This document shows positions 43,930 through 56,712 of a DNA stretch of 64,000 nt, in pieces. The position numbers were made by a program, and so were the translations under genes. The stretch is from positions 4,712,001 through 4,776,000 of the forward strand of contig CM042982.1 of assembly GCA_023678885.1 (NCBI GenBank), in the 5' to 3' direction. The notes beneath the pieces were generated by a model. The model was not told the origin of the DNA. It ran no database searches and saw only the letters and a program-made list of their open reading frames with translations. The DNA is from Pogostemon cablin. Taxonomy: Eukaryota > Streptophyta > Magnoliopsida > Lamiales > Lamiaceae. Numbering within the stretch: position 1 is the first letter of the stretch; every line of letters starts with the position of its first letter.

Positions 43930-44545
43930 AGCTCGGTTATATACTTGTTCAAAAATAATATACTTAATATTAAGCTCGACTGAGCTCGATTAGTTCAAGC
44001 TCGGCTCGGCTCGTAAAGGCTCGAAAATAATAATTAATAATATTAATTATTATTATTTAATTATAATAATATACAATAAAACAGATATTTTAAATATAAT
44101 AAAAAATAGGAATTTATCATTTTAGGACGTGAAAAATGGGTAAACTATCAATTCGGGGCTTGAATTGTGTTTTCTATCAATTAGGGGTCTGAATTATGTA
44201 AACTATCAATTTAGGGCCTGAACTTATGCCCTAAATTGATAAAAAAAAAAAAGAAATAATATTTGACAAATTCAGGCCTTGAATTGATAATTTTACATAT
44301 TTTAGGCTTTGGATTGATAGAAAAAATAATTCAGGTCCCTAATTGTTAGTTTACCTATAATTCGAGTCTTAAATTGATAAAACCCCCAAAACTAAAAAAT
44401 ATATACTTAATATTAAGTTCGACTCGGCTCGACTCGATAAGGTTTGAAAACTCAACCTTTTTGCTTAACAAGCCGAGCTCAGCTCGGCTGGATAAGTACT
44501 CGAGCCAAGCTAGCTCGAGCTCGCTCGGCTCGTTTAACACCTCTA
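43930..44545. repeat. Element with GAGCTCG/CGGCTCG-rich ends
   Basis: Clusters of GCTCGGCTCG and TCGAGCTCG words lie at 43930-44020 and 44410-44535 and frame an AT-rich centre that itself repeats GGGCCTGAATTGATAA words in both orientations (44110-44390). The right edge TCGTTTAACACCTC is a common plant DNA-element end. Classification is uncertain. Confidence 0.4.
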
Positions 44546-44599
44546 CCCCTACCTAAATCCTACTGCATGATTAGTATGATGTAATAGAATTAGAGCCAT

Positions 44600-44960
44600 C
44601 AAATGGGCCGGGCTCGGGCCATTGCATATTTTTGGGTCGGGCCGGGCTTTGTCCCAATTCTTGTTAAGTCAATATTTTTTAGGTCCAACCTAGCCCAGTA
44701 CGGGCCGTTTTTTTTTTCACTTGTTAGATTTTAAATTTTTTATAAAAGAATAATTAAAGTTCAATTAAACAAGTGTAATAATCTTTAGTCTTTACTTAAT
44801 TTTAAAATTGTTTATTATAAGAGAATAATTAAAGTTAAACTATTTAACATGTGTAATAATTTTAAGTCAAATATAAAGTGATGTAAAATTCATATATAAA
44901 ATTCATACTTCTAAGGGCTACAGGGCCGGCCCATCGGGTCGGGCCCAAATCGCCTGCTCT
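44600..44960. repeat. Element with GGGCCGGGC-rich ends
   Basis: CAAATGGGCCGGGCTCGGGCC at about 44598-44620 and GGGCCGGCCCATCGGGTCGGGCCC at about 44925-44948 form imperfect inverted GC-rich ends round an AT-rich body with a repeated AAAGAATAATTAAAGTT word. Probably a non-autonomous DNA transposon. Confidence 0.4.
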
Positions 44961-45279
44961 AAATAGAATGGTATCATTCCTAATTAGTGTTATTAAACGA
45001 GACAAGTAGCTCAACTCAGCTCGTGCTTACTCGAGCTCGTCTTATGCTCTTTTCGTCTTATGCTATTAAAAGAGTAACATGGTTTACAAAGATACATATG
45101 TTGATCCGGTTTATACAAGTGTTTGCCAAAATAAAAAGTGATAATATTTACAATGAAAAGTGATACCTATTAAATAAAAATGATATCCGTTCAAGTGAAT
45201 TATTTCAAACTATTTAAATGCGAAATAAAAGTGATAATAATTTTAATAAAATATTATACTCAATAAAGATACAGTGATA

Positions 45280-45500
45280 GTGCGCCTTTAAAAATTTAGT
45301 ATTATGGGTAAGGGTACATTGCTTTGGTTTAAAGGGTATACATTTTAATTAATAAAAGGTACACCATTTTGTTCTAGAGGGTATATACTTTTCATTAATA
45401 TTTTTTTTCTTTAGAAAATAAAGGGTACACATTTTTATACTAAAGGGTATACAATTTAACACAAAATTCTAAAGGCGCACGGAGTATGTCCATGCGTCCA
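45280..45500. mobile_element. GCGCAC-end MITE, copy 1
   Basis: From GTGCGCCTTTAAAAATTTAG to AAATTCTAAAGGCGCACGGAG, with inner words GGGTATACATTTTAATTAAT and AAAGGGTACACATTTTTATA. An inverted copy lies at 47965-48230 and a partial direct copy follows at 45515-45625. Confidence 0.65.
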
Positions 45501-45904
45501 GATACACACAATAATTTTCTTTAGAAAATAAAGGGTACACATCTGTATACTAAAAGGTATACAATTTAACACAAAATTTTAAAGTCGCACGGAATGTGGT
45601 CCGTGCGCCCGGGTGCACAGGAATTTTTGCCAAAAATAATATCTTATTAAAAAATAATATTTATTTAATTTTAATTTATTAATTAGAACAATATATTAAA
45701 TTAAAATTTTTATTTAATATATATATATTTTTTTTTTTATTAAATAAAATAATTTACTATGTAATGAATGGATCATATTAAAATTTGGGATGGCGAGCGC
45801 CTTTCTTAAAAATTATTGTACTAATAGTAGATTTGATTATCTCACATATATTCACCCAAGATTTACCAAAAATTAATAATGTTATTAATAAAAGGCTAAA
45901 TATA

Positions 45905-46220
45905 GTGTGCATCCACGTGCACATTAAGATATGGTGTACCCATATACAAATATAAACAAAAATATATTGTATACAATTATGAGCAAAAATGTATACAATT
46001 TAATGGTTAATTTTTTTAATGAAAAATTGAACGTAAAAAAATATACAATTATTAAAAAAACATATATACACCATTAAATAAAAAGCTATACATATATGAA
46101 TGCTAGTTTTTTTAATGAAAAACGTGGTGTGAAAAAAGTATACAATTATTACGAAACACGTATACAAAATAGAATAAAAAGTTATACACATATGGGTGCA
46201 CCCAATATACACTCATAATA
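45905..46220. mobile_element. GTGCACC-end MITE, copy 1
   Basis: Starts AGTGTGCATCC and ends GGTGCACCCAATATACACT, inverted ends. The body repeats GCTAGTTTTTTTAATGAAAA and TATACAATTATTA words. A direct copy lies at 49120-49413. Confidence 0.65.
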
Positions 46221-46324
46221 AAATTAATTCTTAATAAAAAAAATTAAAAATAAAATAATTTTATATGAGATTATCTCATAGACTCATAATAAAATGGTTT
46301 AAATATTTAATAGAGATATAAATT

Positions 46325-46440
46325 TTGAGTGGGCACATCATGTCCTCATGTAAATGTAAACATAAGAATTTTAATATTAAAATTCTTGTGTTCACATGGG
46401 AACACGGTGTGTCCCTGATACATGAGTTTGTGCCAAAATT
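46325..46440. mobile_element. Foldback MITE (ACATAAGAATTT family), copy 2
   Basis: A palindrome around AACATAAGAATTTTAATATT / AAAATTCTTGTGTTC, within GGGCACATCATGTCC ... GGTGTGTCCC. Same plan as 32569-32690. Confidence 0.55.
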
Positions 46441-47964
46441 ATTTTATTTTATTTAACTTTTTTAAATTTTTATTTACAGAATAAATTCAAATTTTAATAA
46501 AGGAAAGGATAAAATATGTCTAAGCAGAAATTAAATGGTAGAAATTGACCATTAGACACCCACGACGTACTTACTTTCTTCATGCTTTCTTCTCACATAG
46601 CATTCATTAGAATGTTAAACGATTGAGTTGCTTTATGTTTCATGTCGGCAGTGGTTGCCACTTTCCCATAAACTTATTTATTTGGGTTCCTTCGCTTATA
46701 TCGGGGACGGCTCCTGCTTTCCTATATGATTGTTTCCTTTCTTAGATAAAAATTAATTCATAACGGGTCTCTATAATTTAATTTTAAAATTTGTATGATA
46801 GTTTTCGAATATAAATTTCACGTGGTTGGTTTCATATTTACGTTCAATTTCAAACGAAAATAGAGAAAAATTCAATTGTCTCTCCTAAGGCGTTGAAATG
46901 CTTATATGAAAGAACCATGAAAGATCACAGCAACCTCAATATTGAGGTAAAAGAATTGTTCAAACGCATCATAGTAATGGGTCAAGGTTCGACTGTGAAA
47001 AAGATGTTGGAATGGAAGATCCAAGCTTATGGAGATATTTGAGGAGGAATCTATTCAAATATGTGCAAGTAAAAATAAGATGAAGAAAAACTTTTCAACA
47101 AAACCCTCCGTCGAAGCAGAAGAAAGTCAAAGTTGATGTTGGAGCCACCCAAAACAAAAGAAAACAAATGCCGCTGATGTTGTAGCCAACCCAAACGAAA
47201 AGAAAACAAATGCTGCAGGAGACAATTCCATTATGGAAATAATCAACTACGAATAGGGTCGATTGCGACGTTGCGATGTTTGATTTCAATATTTCAATTT
47301 TATTTTATATTTCATTACTAGTTTGAATTATGTTATTTCTCTATTATTAATGTGTTTCAGTTTCATTTTATATTTCAGTACTACTTTAAATTATGTTATT
47401 TCTCCATTATTGATGTTAATGCTTTTATAAAGTATGTTGTTTATATATATATATTTGATATAAAAGGAAAATACTGATTAATAATTTTAAATTTATTGAT
47501 AACTTATATAATTTATTTGTAATTTTTCTTACACTCTCCACTAAATTAACATAATATCTCATATTTATAGTACATGCAAATTCGTAATTTCTAGAATAAT
47601 CTAGATTATGCTAATCTATGCTATAGTATCCACTGCCTTTATAATTAGATAATTCTAATTAATCCAAACATCACACATGCTTTTTTTTTTAATTTCTAAA
47701 ATTCTCTTAATTATTATGATTCATTTGAATTTTCTTAATTCACCTAGACTAATTATTATTATTTATTTAAAAATTTTCTTAGATATTCTAGAATAATCTA
47801 TAAATTAGGTTTAATATTTTAACTTAACATACATTTCATTAGGAAAAAGAGAAAAAGAAGGGTGAATGTTGTGCGAGATACATTTCTTAAATATACTATA
47901 AATTATTCATGAAATAACATTATCGTTTTTACTAATTTAGTATCACTTTTCAATATAAAAATGA

Positions 47965-48230
47965 CAAAAACTTGTGTGCACCCGGGCGCACGGGGCACAT
48001 ATCGTGCACCTTTAGAATTTTGTATTAAATTGTATACCATTTATTATAAAGATGTGTACCCTTTATTTTCTGAAAAAAATAAAAAATATTAATGAAAAGT
48101 GTATACCTTTTATAACAAAATGGTGTACCATTATTAATTAAAGTGTATACCTTTTAGAACAAAATAATATACTATTACTCATAATACTAAATTCTAAAGG
48201 CGCACGGTGTGCACCAGACACACACAAGCT
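47965..48230. mobile_element. GCGCAC-end MITE, copy 2 (inverted)
   Basis: Reverse complement of 45280-45500: CACCTTTAGAATTTTGTATT at the left and TAAATTCTAAAGGCGCACGG at the right. Confidence 0.65.
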
Positions 48231-49119
48231 TCACTCTATAAAAATAATCACTTTTTGACCGTCTCACAAGTCTCATGCAAGTCTTTGTCATAAATAAAAG
48301 TGAAATCGTCGTCAATTTTTTCTTTATTTTATTAACAAATATTAAAAAAATTAACTGTACATGATTTTATTTAAAAAAAAAAACAAATAAATTGTAATTG
48401 AAAAAATAAAATTATAACGAAGAAAAAAATTTTTGTTAAGTTTGATGTGCGCTATATGTGGATTTAAGAGGCAGTCCAGGTAGTAAGTTTGTTTAGTATC
48501 CACGAACATATGATTGGGTCATATTTCATCCGTATCACGAAATGAGATCTGTGAGATGATCTCATACAATTTTTTTTTCGAATAAGAATTATAATAAGAT
48601 TTTGTTTTTATTTTTTTAGATTTTATAACTATTCGCAAATTATATCTAAGCATTATTATTCATTATTTTGGTATTACTTTTCATTGAAATAGTTTATTGT
48701 ACTATTATTATTTTTTATTACTTGATATTGATTTTCGTTTAAAATATATCACTTGTTTATTTATGGAAGTCATTTCGTTCAACCTCATACTTTTTATACT
48801 AACTAATATTATCTTATAATTTAAAATGAAATTAAATCTATAATATTATAATGTGTAATAGGTTAATGTATTAATTTTATGTGTGTTCTATATAAATATA
48901 TATTATTCCATAAATTTTTTGTGTGGGGTCTAGTTTACTTAAAAAAGAAATACTTTTTATATTAAAATGAAAAAAATGCATTTAGCTTATGGAGGAAGTA
49001 CTACTATTTAAGTAGTTAAATTAATCAAACGAATAACAACAAGAGAAAATTTACTTTTTAATTTCTTATCTTTTGTCTTGCTGATACTATTATCAATATA
49101 CTAATATTGACAATTTATA

Positions 49120-49413
49120 GTGTGCACCGGGTGTATCTAAAGATAGGGTGGACTCATATACAAATATAAACAAAAACATATACAATTAAGAGTAAAAATG
49201 TATACAATTTAATTGTTAATTTTTTTAATGAAAATTTGTATATAATATTCAATAAAAAGTTATACACATATGAATGTTAGTTTTTTTAATGAAAATTTAA
49301 TGTGAAAAAAGTATATAATTATTACAAAACACGTATACAAAATAGAATAATACGTATACAAAATAAATTTAAAAGACATACACATATGGGTGCACCCAAT
49401 ATACACTCACTAA
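49120..49413. mobile_element. GTGCACC-end MITE, copy 2
   Basis: Direct copy of 45905-46220, from AGTGTGCACCGGGTG to GGTGCACCCAATATACACTC, with small indels and a short internal duplication of ACGTATACAAAAT. Confidence 0.65.
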
Positions 49414-50515
49414 TATTTTATAGTAAAAAATCTGTACATATATAATGCACGAAATAAAGTTAATTAATTTATAAATAATCTCAATACTTAGATATATTAT
49501 GACATTAATTGCATGACATATTAATTGATAAGTTATATTAATGACATGACATATTTTGAAGTTAGATTATCATATTTTCAGCGGCTATTCAATTTGGATA
49601 ATAAAAAGAAATTTAAAATCATTTTATTAGATTAAAAGACAAAATAGTAATTAAGCATCAATCGAAGAGATTCTGGCCAGCCAGAATCTAATCACATATC
49701 TTTATCCTTGAGAGCAAATCTTGTCCGATTAACAAGTAATTAATACTACTAATCATGTCAAAAACTATATACATAATACAATACTAATTAATAATTGTTT
49801 TTTTGCTGTTCAAAAAAAAAAACTAATTAATAGTAGTAATTGTTATCATGGTCATTAATTGGAAAAAGTTGGTAGAAAACAGTAATTAAGATGAAAAGTA
49901 CGCAGATAAATACTAGTAATAACGTGATCTTTGACTAATTGAATGATAGATATGTGTAACGTTGTACAATTAATTAATTAAAATTTCAGATGAAATTGTT
50001 GTTAGAAAATAGACGCATATAAGAGACAAAATTAACCATGAGAAATCTTCCTAAATTTATTTATCCAATTAATTTTGGAAAGATTATCTCGGGACGATTT
50101 CAATTTAGAATTTATTTTAAGATTTTTTTAATATAAAAATATAATATGGAGAACTTTGTTTATAATTTTTCTGTAATCCTAGCTGACATTAACATCAATA
50201 TTTTAGCAGCAGAAATACATAAAAGTGAGGTCAAAATATGAGTCGAGATTAATTATTCATCAAATTCCATCTAGCAATTATTCGACTTAAATGATGAAGA
50301 CTGAAGAGTATATCGGTTTTTTTTTAAATAAAAAAAAATCAAGAGTATATATATGATTAATAAAAAGGAAAAATGGAAACAAAATTAGTTATCGTTCTCG
50401 TGTAACACGGCTAGGAGTGATGAAAAAATCTATTAATAATATATTTTTAGGAATTATATATTTTTATTTATATGGAGTATATATTTTTACATGTCATTAT
50501 ATGTCACAAAATAAT

Positions 50516-50738
50516 AATCTCTCCGTACGCTCGAACGAGGATTATTTACTTTTACGTGAATTAAAGAATATATTATTAAATGTGTAGTGGGTAGTTGTAT
50601 TAGTGAGAGTGTAGACCTTATATTTTAATTGTATTAGTGAATAGGTGTGAGTTCTATGTGTATAAAAAATAAATGGGACTCTTTGGGACAGATGACCAAA
50701 ATGGAAAAAAAAATCCTCATTTGAGCAGAGGGAGAGAA
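50516..50738. mobile_element. Stowaway-like MITE (opposite orientation)
   Basis: Read on the minus strand it gives CTCCCTCTGCTCAAATGAGG at one end and CGTACGGAGAG at the other, with the family interior CAACTACCCACTACACATTTAA. Confidence 0.6.
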
Positions 50739-51527
50739 TACAATAACCCATAAATTGGGGTACAGAGATATCCTGTAACACTTTGGTGTAACATTTTCTA
50801 TAACTTCTTCTAATAGAATAACACATAGCGGGTGGAGAAATATAATCCCTTGCCCTACAAATTAATGGTTAACTTAGTGTATAATTCTCTTCGTCTTTCC
50901 TATATGCCACTCATCACTTAGAGTAACATAAATGATATAATACCAAAGTATCACATACCCATAAATTGGAAGAAAAGTGAAATAGTATTCACATTGAAAT
51001 TAAAAATGCATACTATAATTGATCATTATTAAATGGTAGAATGATTTGACTTGGTATGCAAGCGAAGCAATGGAAACTCATAATTAATTTGTTTGGATGA
51101 GGTCAACGTCGGACAAAAAAGCTAGAGAAATACCATAATTAATTGTATTGACTTATGATTGTAACTTTATTTATAATTACGTACTTCACCACTAGCTCTA
51201 TACATTACACATATATACTTGTTGACTTTGATTAAGCTTAATTCTAAATTTTAAATTAAAATAATACATATATTCTATTTCCAAGTCTTCCGCTTAATGG
51301 TAATGACATCTCACATGCATTGCTACCTTGGCAATCTGTATGCATGGCAGTTAGGTTAGTTGATTCTATAAGGAATTTTTTGTTTATTTTTATTTTTTTA
51401 AATAGGAAATTCTAAATTGCAATTTTTTTTTTTAATTCTCTCATTACATATTTTCCTACTACAACTATACACTACAATTTAATTCTACAATTTAATTCAA
51501 AGTTTTCCGCTTTATATAAACTGTTTC

Positions 51528-51760
51528 TGTTGAGAGGATTGAAACATCCCTCCAGTAATTAAGAAAACATCCTTTCAGTTATTTAGGCTTCACTATTACC
51601 TTGCTATTTCCTATGTCCTAATAGCTATATCTTTTGAAGTGGTTTGTACTGGCTAGTTCCTCACAAGCCTCTATGAGTAGGATAATCATTCTATCTTTGT
51701 AATAAACACATTCAATAATATGAAATATATTCTTTCTTCAATTCAATCTCAATTTCTACA
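51528..51760 (+). repeat. 5' LTR of the decayed copia element
   Basis: 233 bp, from TGTTGAGAGGATTGAAAC to CTCAATTTCTACA, immediately followed by the primer-binding site. No second copy was found in the window. Confidence 0.75.
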
Positions 51761-52118
51761 TAATATCAGAGTAGGGTAATCATGTCTCTTGATTTAAAGC
51801 TGTTCAAAAACACCTCTAAGGTGTCTTCTCTCAAAAAGAGGATTAAACCTCTTCCACTCTTTCATTACAACATCTGTTCTTTAAAACTATTCAAAATATA
51901 GAAGCAGCCAAGTTCCTATTCAAAGTCCTTCAAAAACACAGAAATTTATTCATTGTCATCACGGAACCTTCATATTCTCATATCTGTTCTCTATCATCCA
52001 TAATTCAGTTTCGAAAGAATTCATCATCAGGTTCTCAGACATTAAAAATCAATCTCACTGAATCAAGTTTTGATTCTCAACTGTTCTGATCCTTATCCCA
52101 ACAAGCATTCGAATTCCC

Positions 52119-55100
52119 ATGGCAAGCAACACTTTCGAAGGTCACTCAAGCCAGAGAATTACGAATGCCGTATTCAACGGACGAAATTACATTCCCTGGT
52201 CCAAATCAGTGGAAGTTTTTTTGAAATCCAGGAAGATGCAAGGCTACATCACCGGAAGCAAAAATAAACCCGTACCAGTCGACCCCAAGGCTCCAACCAA
52301 AGAAGAACAAACTGCCATTGATGATTGGAAATGTCAAGATTCCCAAGTCATCAGTTGGCTTGTCAATTCAATGGAGTCCAAGATTGGAGACATATACATT
52401 ATCAAAGATTCAGCCTTCGAGATTTGGAACTCACTCAAAAAAATATGGAAACAATCAGAAGCATGCACAGATTTTCCATTTAAAGGCTGAACTTTACTCA
52501 CTCAAAAAGGGTTCAGCTTCCATAGCTGAAATAGTGGAGCAATTTGAAAGGAGGAGGCAAGAATTAAAACAGTATCTATCGAAAACCACTGACATAGCAA
52601 CTATTGAAAAAAGGGAGGAACAAGAACAGGTCTACCAACTTCTCGCCTCATTGGACGACTCTTGGGAGGCTGCCCGGAGCCAAATTCTCATGGCGACAAC
52701 ACTCCCGCCCTATGAAGAGGTGGTCGCAAGGCTTCAACAGGAGAAAATTCATCGACCGCGCAACACACCCTCCTCGAATCAAGATGGAAGCATCGACTGC
52801 TATGTATGAAATCGGCGTCGAAGCCAAATGAAGAATAAGGAAAATCCATCGGTGACGACCGAACAAAAATACTGCAGGTATTGTAAAAATCCTAACCACG
52901 TAAAGGAGGATTGCTACCGTCTTCACCCGGAACTCCGGCCGGTCAAGCCCGACCGAGGAAATAGAGGAAACGACAGCAACTCCAGAAGCTTCGCAGCGGT
53001 TGAAGGTGATGAAGCCCTAGAGCAGATTGTTAACTCACGTCTCAACGCATGAGAAGAAGATGGGCTTATTCCTAATGCTGCCAAATCCAAACCAAATCAG
53101 TTTGAGGCCCAACTTAATCCAGCCCATTTATCCTCCCTTGTAGCCCAAGTCGCACAAGCAATTCAATCCCAAACCTCCTCTCAGCCCACTAAAGTAATGG
53201 ATGCAGGTCCAATTCTTCATACCCCCTCTACATCATCTCAATCTGATAAAAAATTTTTTGCCCAAATTATATAAACCTTAATTTTGAAAAGGGGCCCATT
53301 TATCCTTTTAAGCCCAAAAGGCTTTAATTGCTCAAACAAAAATCCTTCCAATAATTTTTTAAATAATAAAACTTGGGTCATTGATTCGGGAGCAACCGAT
53401 CATATGACCGGTGATTCCTCTATCCTTTCAAAATTTTCAATGTTTTTAGATAAATCTCACAACGTTAAAATTGCTAATAATACTTCGGTCCCTATTTGTG
53501 AAGGAATCCGTGTTAATGATCTATATCTAATTAGTTTTCCTAGTTTAGCTCTTAATGTTTTCAATATGAATCTTTGGCATAAAAGGCTTAGACACCCTTC
53601 CAACTTCATTTTTAATAAAATATTTCCTAATTCGTCTTATCGGGATAAATGTGATACTTGTTCTTTATTTAAACACACACGTCGTCCCTACACAAATTCT
53701 TCTTCTACTTCAAAATCTTTTTTTGATTTAATTCATTCGGATGTTTGAGGTCCCGCTCCGATCACATCCTATAATAATTTTAAATATTATGTTAGCTTTA
53801 TAGATGATTTATCAAAATATACTTGGATATTTTTACTTAAAAATAAAAGAGAAGTTTTCTCAAAATTTCAAGATTTTTTCGCCTACATTAAAAATTATTT
53901 CAATAAATCCATCAAAATTTTTCGAACGGATAATGGGACTGAATTTATAAACTCATATTTTCAAAATTTTACAAAAAATAATGGAATTATTCATCAAATC
54001 TCGTGTCCCTACACACCCGCTCAAAATGGGGTTGCTGAGCGAAAAAATCGTCATCTTTTAGAAGTCACTCGTTCCTTTCTTTTTCAAAATAATGTTCCAA
54101 AACGCTTTTGGTCAGATGCTCTTCTAACTGCCAATTACCTTATTAATCATCGACCTTCTCTTAATCTCAACAACCTTAGTCCCCACAAAATTCTTTTTAA
54201 AAAGGAAGTAAATCTTGACCACTTACGCATTTTTGGATGTACGTGTTTTGTTCACATCAACAGTACCGATAAACTTAGTCCTTCTTCGGTCAAAGCTATT
54301 TTTCTTGGCTACTCCGTATGTCAAAAAGGTTATAAGTGTTATGATCCTACTACTAGTAAGCTTTATATTTCAAGAGATGTTACCTTCAATGAAAATGATC
54401 CTTATTACTCTATTGATAACTCCTTCGTTGATACTAACGACTTTGTTTTTCCTATTTCAACTCCTAATGATTTTACTCCTTCTCCGGATCATCCAAATGA
54501 TTTGATTACTCCTATTCCTCTCGAGGAAGAAAATACTCCAACAGGGGGAGATTACGTCCCAATCGAAGAAAATACTTCAACAGAGGAAGATCAACACACA
54601 ATAGAAGAAGATACTCTGAGAGGGGGAGACCTAAACCCAACCAGTGATAATCCATCTCGGAGGTCTCCTCGGCAGACTCGGCAGTCTATCAAACTAAAAG
54701 ACTATGTTACTTATTCGGTATCATATCCTATCCAAAAATTTCTCTCTTATTCCCATATTTCAAAATCACATCATGCATTTTTAAACTGCATAAATCAATT
54801 TGAACCTAGAAACTTCGAAGAAGCTAATCATTGTCCTACTTGGCAGAAAGCAATGGAAGAAGAACTAAATGCTCTCGAGAAAAATAATACTTGGTTGCTT
54901 ATTCAACTTCCTAAAAGAAAAAAGGCCGTCGGGTGTAAATGGATCTACAAAGTTAAATTCAATAGTTTGGGAAAAATCGAAAGATATAAGACTCGTCTTG
55001 TTGCAAAAGGCTTCACCCAAACTTATGAAATTGATTACGAAGAAACATTCGCCCCCGTCGCTAAAATGAGCACAGTAAGAATCCTTCTTTCTATAGGCAT

Positions 55101-55350
55101 TAATAAAAATTGATCTTTTCATCAAATGGATGTTAAAAATGCTTTTTTACAAGAAGATTTAGAAGAAGAAGTATACATGACTCAGCCTCAAGGTCTTAAG
55201 AATTCAGTTTCTTCTCTTGTTTGCGAACTTCACAAATCTATTTATGGTCTTAAACAATCTCCAAGAGCTTGGTATTCTAAACTTAGTCATGCATTACTCT
55301 CTCAAAATTTTCAAAAAAGTTCAGCTGACTCATCACTATTTTCTCGCACC
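52119..55350 (+). pseudogene. Copia gag-pol pseudogene
   Basis: Gag starts MASNTFEGHSSQRI at 52119 and shifts frame near 52465. A zinc knuckle CRYCKNPNHVKEDC lies near 52875-52916. The protease site WVIDSGATDHMT is at about 53370-53406. The integrase shows LWHKRLRHPS, SFIDDLSKYTW, FRTDNGTEF and QNGVAERKN. The RT begins WQKAMEEELNALEKNNTW and continues to HQMDVKNAFLQ and KQSPRAWYSK. Stops occur after LIHSDV (TGA near 53746) and after INKN (TGA near 55111), plus frameshifts around 52800-53280 and 54215-54500. It cannot give a working polyprotein. Confidence 0.9.
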
Positions 55351-55439
55351 TCTTCTAATTTTCAAAAAAATCTAACGTCGCCATTTTTATTCATCAACTC
55401 ACATATTCATGTGGATTAATATTAACCTTATATTTAGGT

Positions 55440-55800
55440 TTAATTGTATATTTAATTAAATATTATGTTTTATAAGCAAACCAAAGCTCATCACTTAAGT
55501 CCATGATCCAACTGCTCTTATTCTCAAGGAATTGAGGTCCTTGTGAAGTGAGACGTGCATAGCTGGGACGCAGGAGTAGAAACGAACTTATATATGCTCG
55601 ATGGAAGAAAGATATAAGGGGGACGATTAGTATATTTCTTTCCATATAACTGATATTTTATAAAAAGTAAGATTACTGACTTGGGCGCCGGAGGGTCTAC
55701 GTCGGAAATACCTTTCGGCATATTTTTGCAGGTTTACGTGGAGTTGCAGATTGAGGAATTTGGAGGAAGTACTTGAAGTTCTGTGGGATTTCTATTCTTT
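55440..55800 (+). repeat. LTR-like fragment, probably gypsy type
   Basis: The motif TTACTGACTTGGGCGCCGGAGGGTCTACGTCGG is of a kind I associate with plant Ty3/gypsy LTRs, preceded by an AT-rich promoter-like stretch and followed by ATTATTCTTCAAGTTTGTAC. I found no clean TG...CA borders or target duplication, so a solo LTR is only a possibility. Confidence 0.4.
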
Positions 55801-55871
55801 TATATTATTCTTCAAGTTTGTACTTATCACATATGTACAATAAATTCAAAAATCTAATAATTTAAAGGTAT

Positions 55872-56250
55872 CACTAAAAAAAACCATTTTTTAGCAACAG
55901 AATTTACCAACGGAATTCAATCCGTTGGTAATTAGTAAGGGAATAACAACAAAATTATATTTTTTCTTTAGCAATGGAATGCCAACGGATTTATTCTCTA
56001 TTTTACCAACGGAATTCAATCCTTTGGTAATTTTCAACGGATTATCAACAGAATCATTATATAAATTACCAACGGAATTATTAGCAACTGATTACCAATA
56101 GAATTGAATTTTCGTTGCTAATAATTTATTAACCACCACTTTACCAACGGAAATTTAACAACGGATTCCGTTGTTAATCCGTTGGTAAACTAATTTAACA
56201 ATAGAATTGAGGCTTTTACCAAATGAATATTCCGTTGGTAAAAAATTTTT
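55872..56250 (+). mobile_element. CACTA transposon end with dense subterminal array
   Basis: Begins CACTAAAAAAAACCATTTTT and then carries about a dozen ACCAACGGA / TCCGTTGGTAA words in both orientations within 380 bp. The same motif fills the CACTA ends at 24001 and 26058, so all belong to one family. The opposite end and a transposase were not found. Confidence 0.75.
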
Positions 56251-56712
56251 TATTTTTAAATTTCAAGAAAATACTTAATATTGTAAAAAAAGAATTAATT
56301 GCTTTATAAAGTATATAATTTAAAAAAAGAGTAAAATTCCATTGAATATTTAAAAGTTATGTCACATATATATATCGGTACATGCAAATGATCATTAAAA
56401 TTTTAGGTTATTAATATACAACTTTTAAAAAAAAAAATTGAATAAAAATTACTAATATTATTCACTGCACCCTATAAATAATCCATAAATCTTATATGGG
56501 TCCATATTCAAATGCCTCGACCCGAGAAGGTAGTTATTAATATATTATGACATTTGATAAGTGTTCTAGAATATCTTTACAAAGGTTTTTAAAATATTAC
56601 TTATTTAAGTAAATATTAGTGATAGTTTTAGAATAGAGTATGGAGCAATATTAATTTTGAAATATTATAAAAATATTCAGTCATTACTTCTTTAGATAAA
56701 TATTCTTTGTAG

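Larger units (their letters stand above)
43438..51527. other. Repeat-rich spacer between the FAR1-like relic and the decayed copia
   Basis: No intact gene is seen. It holds two motif-rich repeats (43930-44545, 44600-44960), an inverted pair of MITEs (45280-45500 and 47965-48230), a direct pair of another MITE (45905-46220 and 49120-49413), a foldback element (46325-46440) and a Stowaway-like MITE (50516-50738). The segment 46900-47280 has a somewhat coding-like composition (EVKELFKRIIVMGQGST-like reading) but only short frames, and I cannot identify it. Confidence 0.5.
51528..55350 (+). mobile_element. Decayed, 3'-truncated Ty1/copia retrotransposon
   Basis: A 5' LTR, a primer site like tRNA-Met (TAATATCAGAGTAGG), gag, protease, integrase and part of reverse transcriptase are present in order. 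The sequence stops matching shortly after the RT segment KQSPRAWYSKL, before the YVDD box. The rest of RT, RNase H and the 3' LTR are absent. It is older than the 13.7-kb element and belongs to a different copia lineage. Confidence 0.9.

Noticed and set aside
46920..47289. Possible decayed coding segment (KELFKRIIVMGQGST-like; NAAGDN-like)
   Set aside because: Only short frames with stops, and no family match that I can name.
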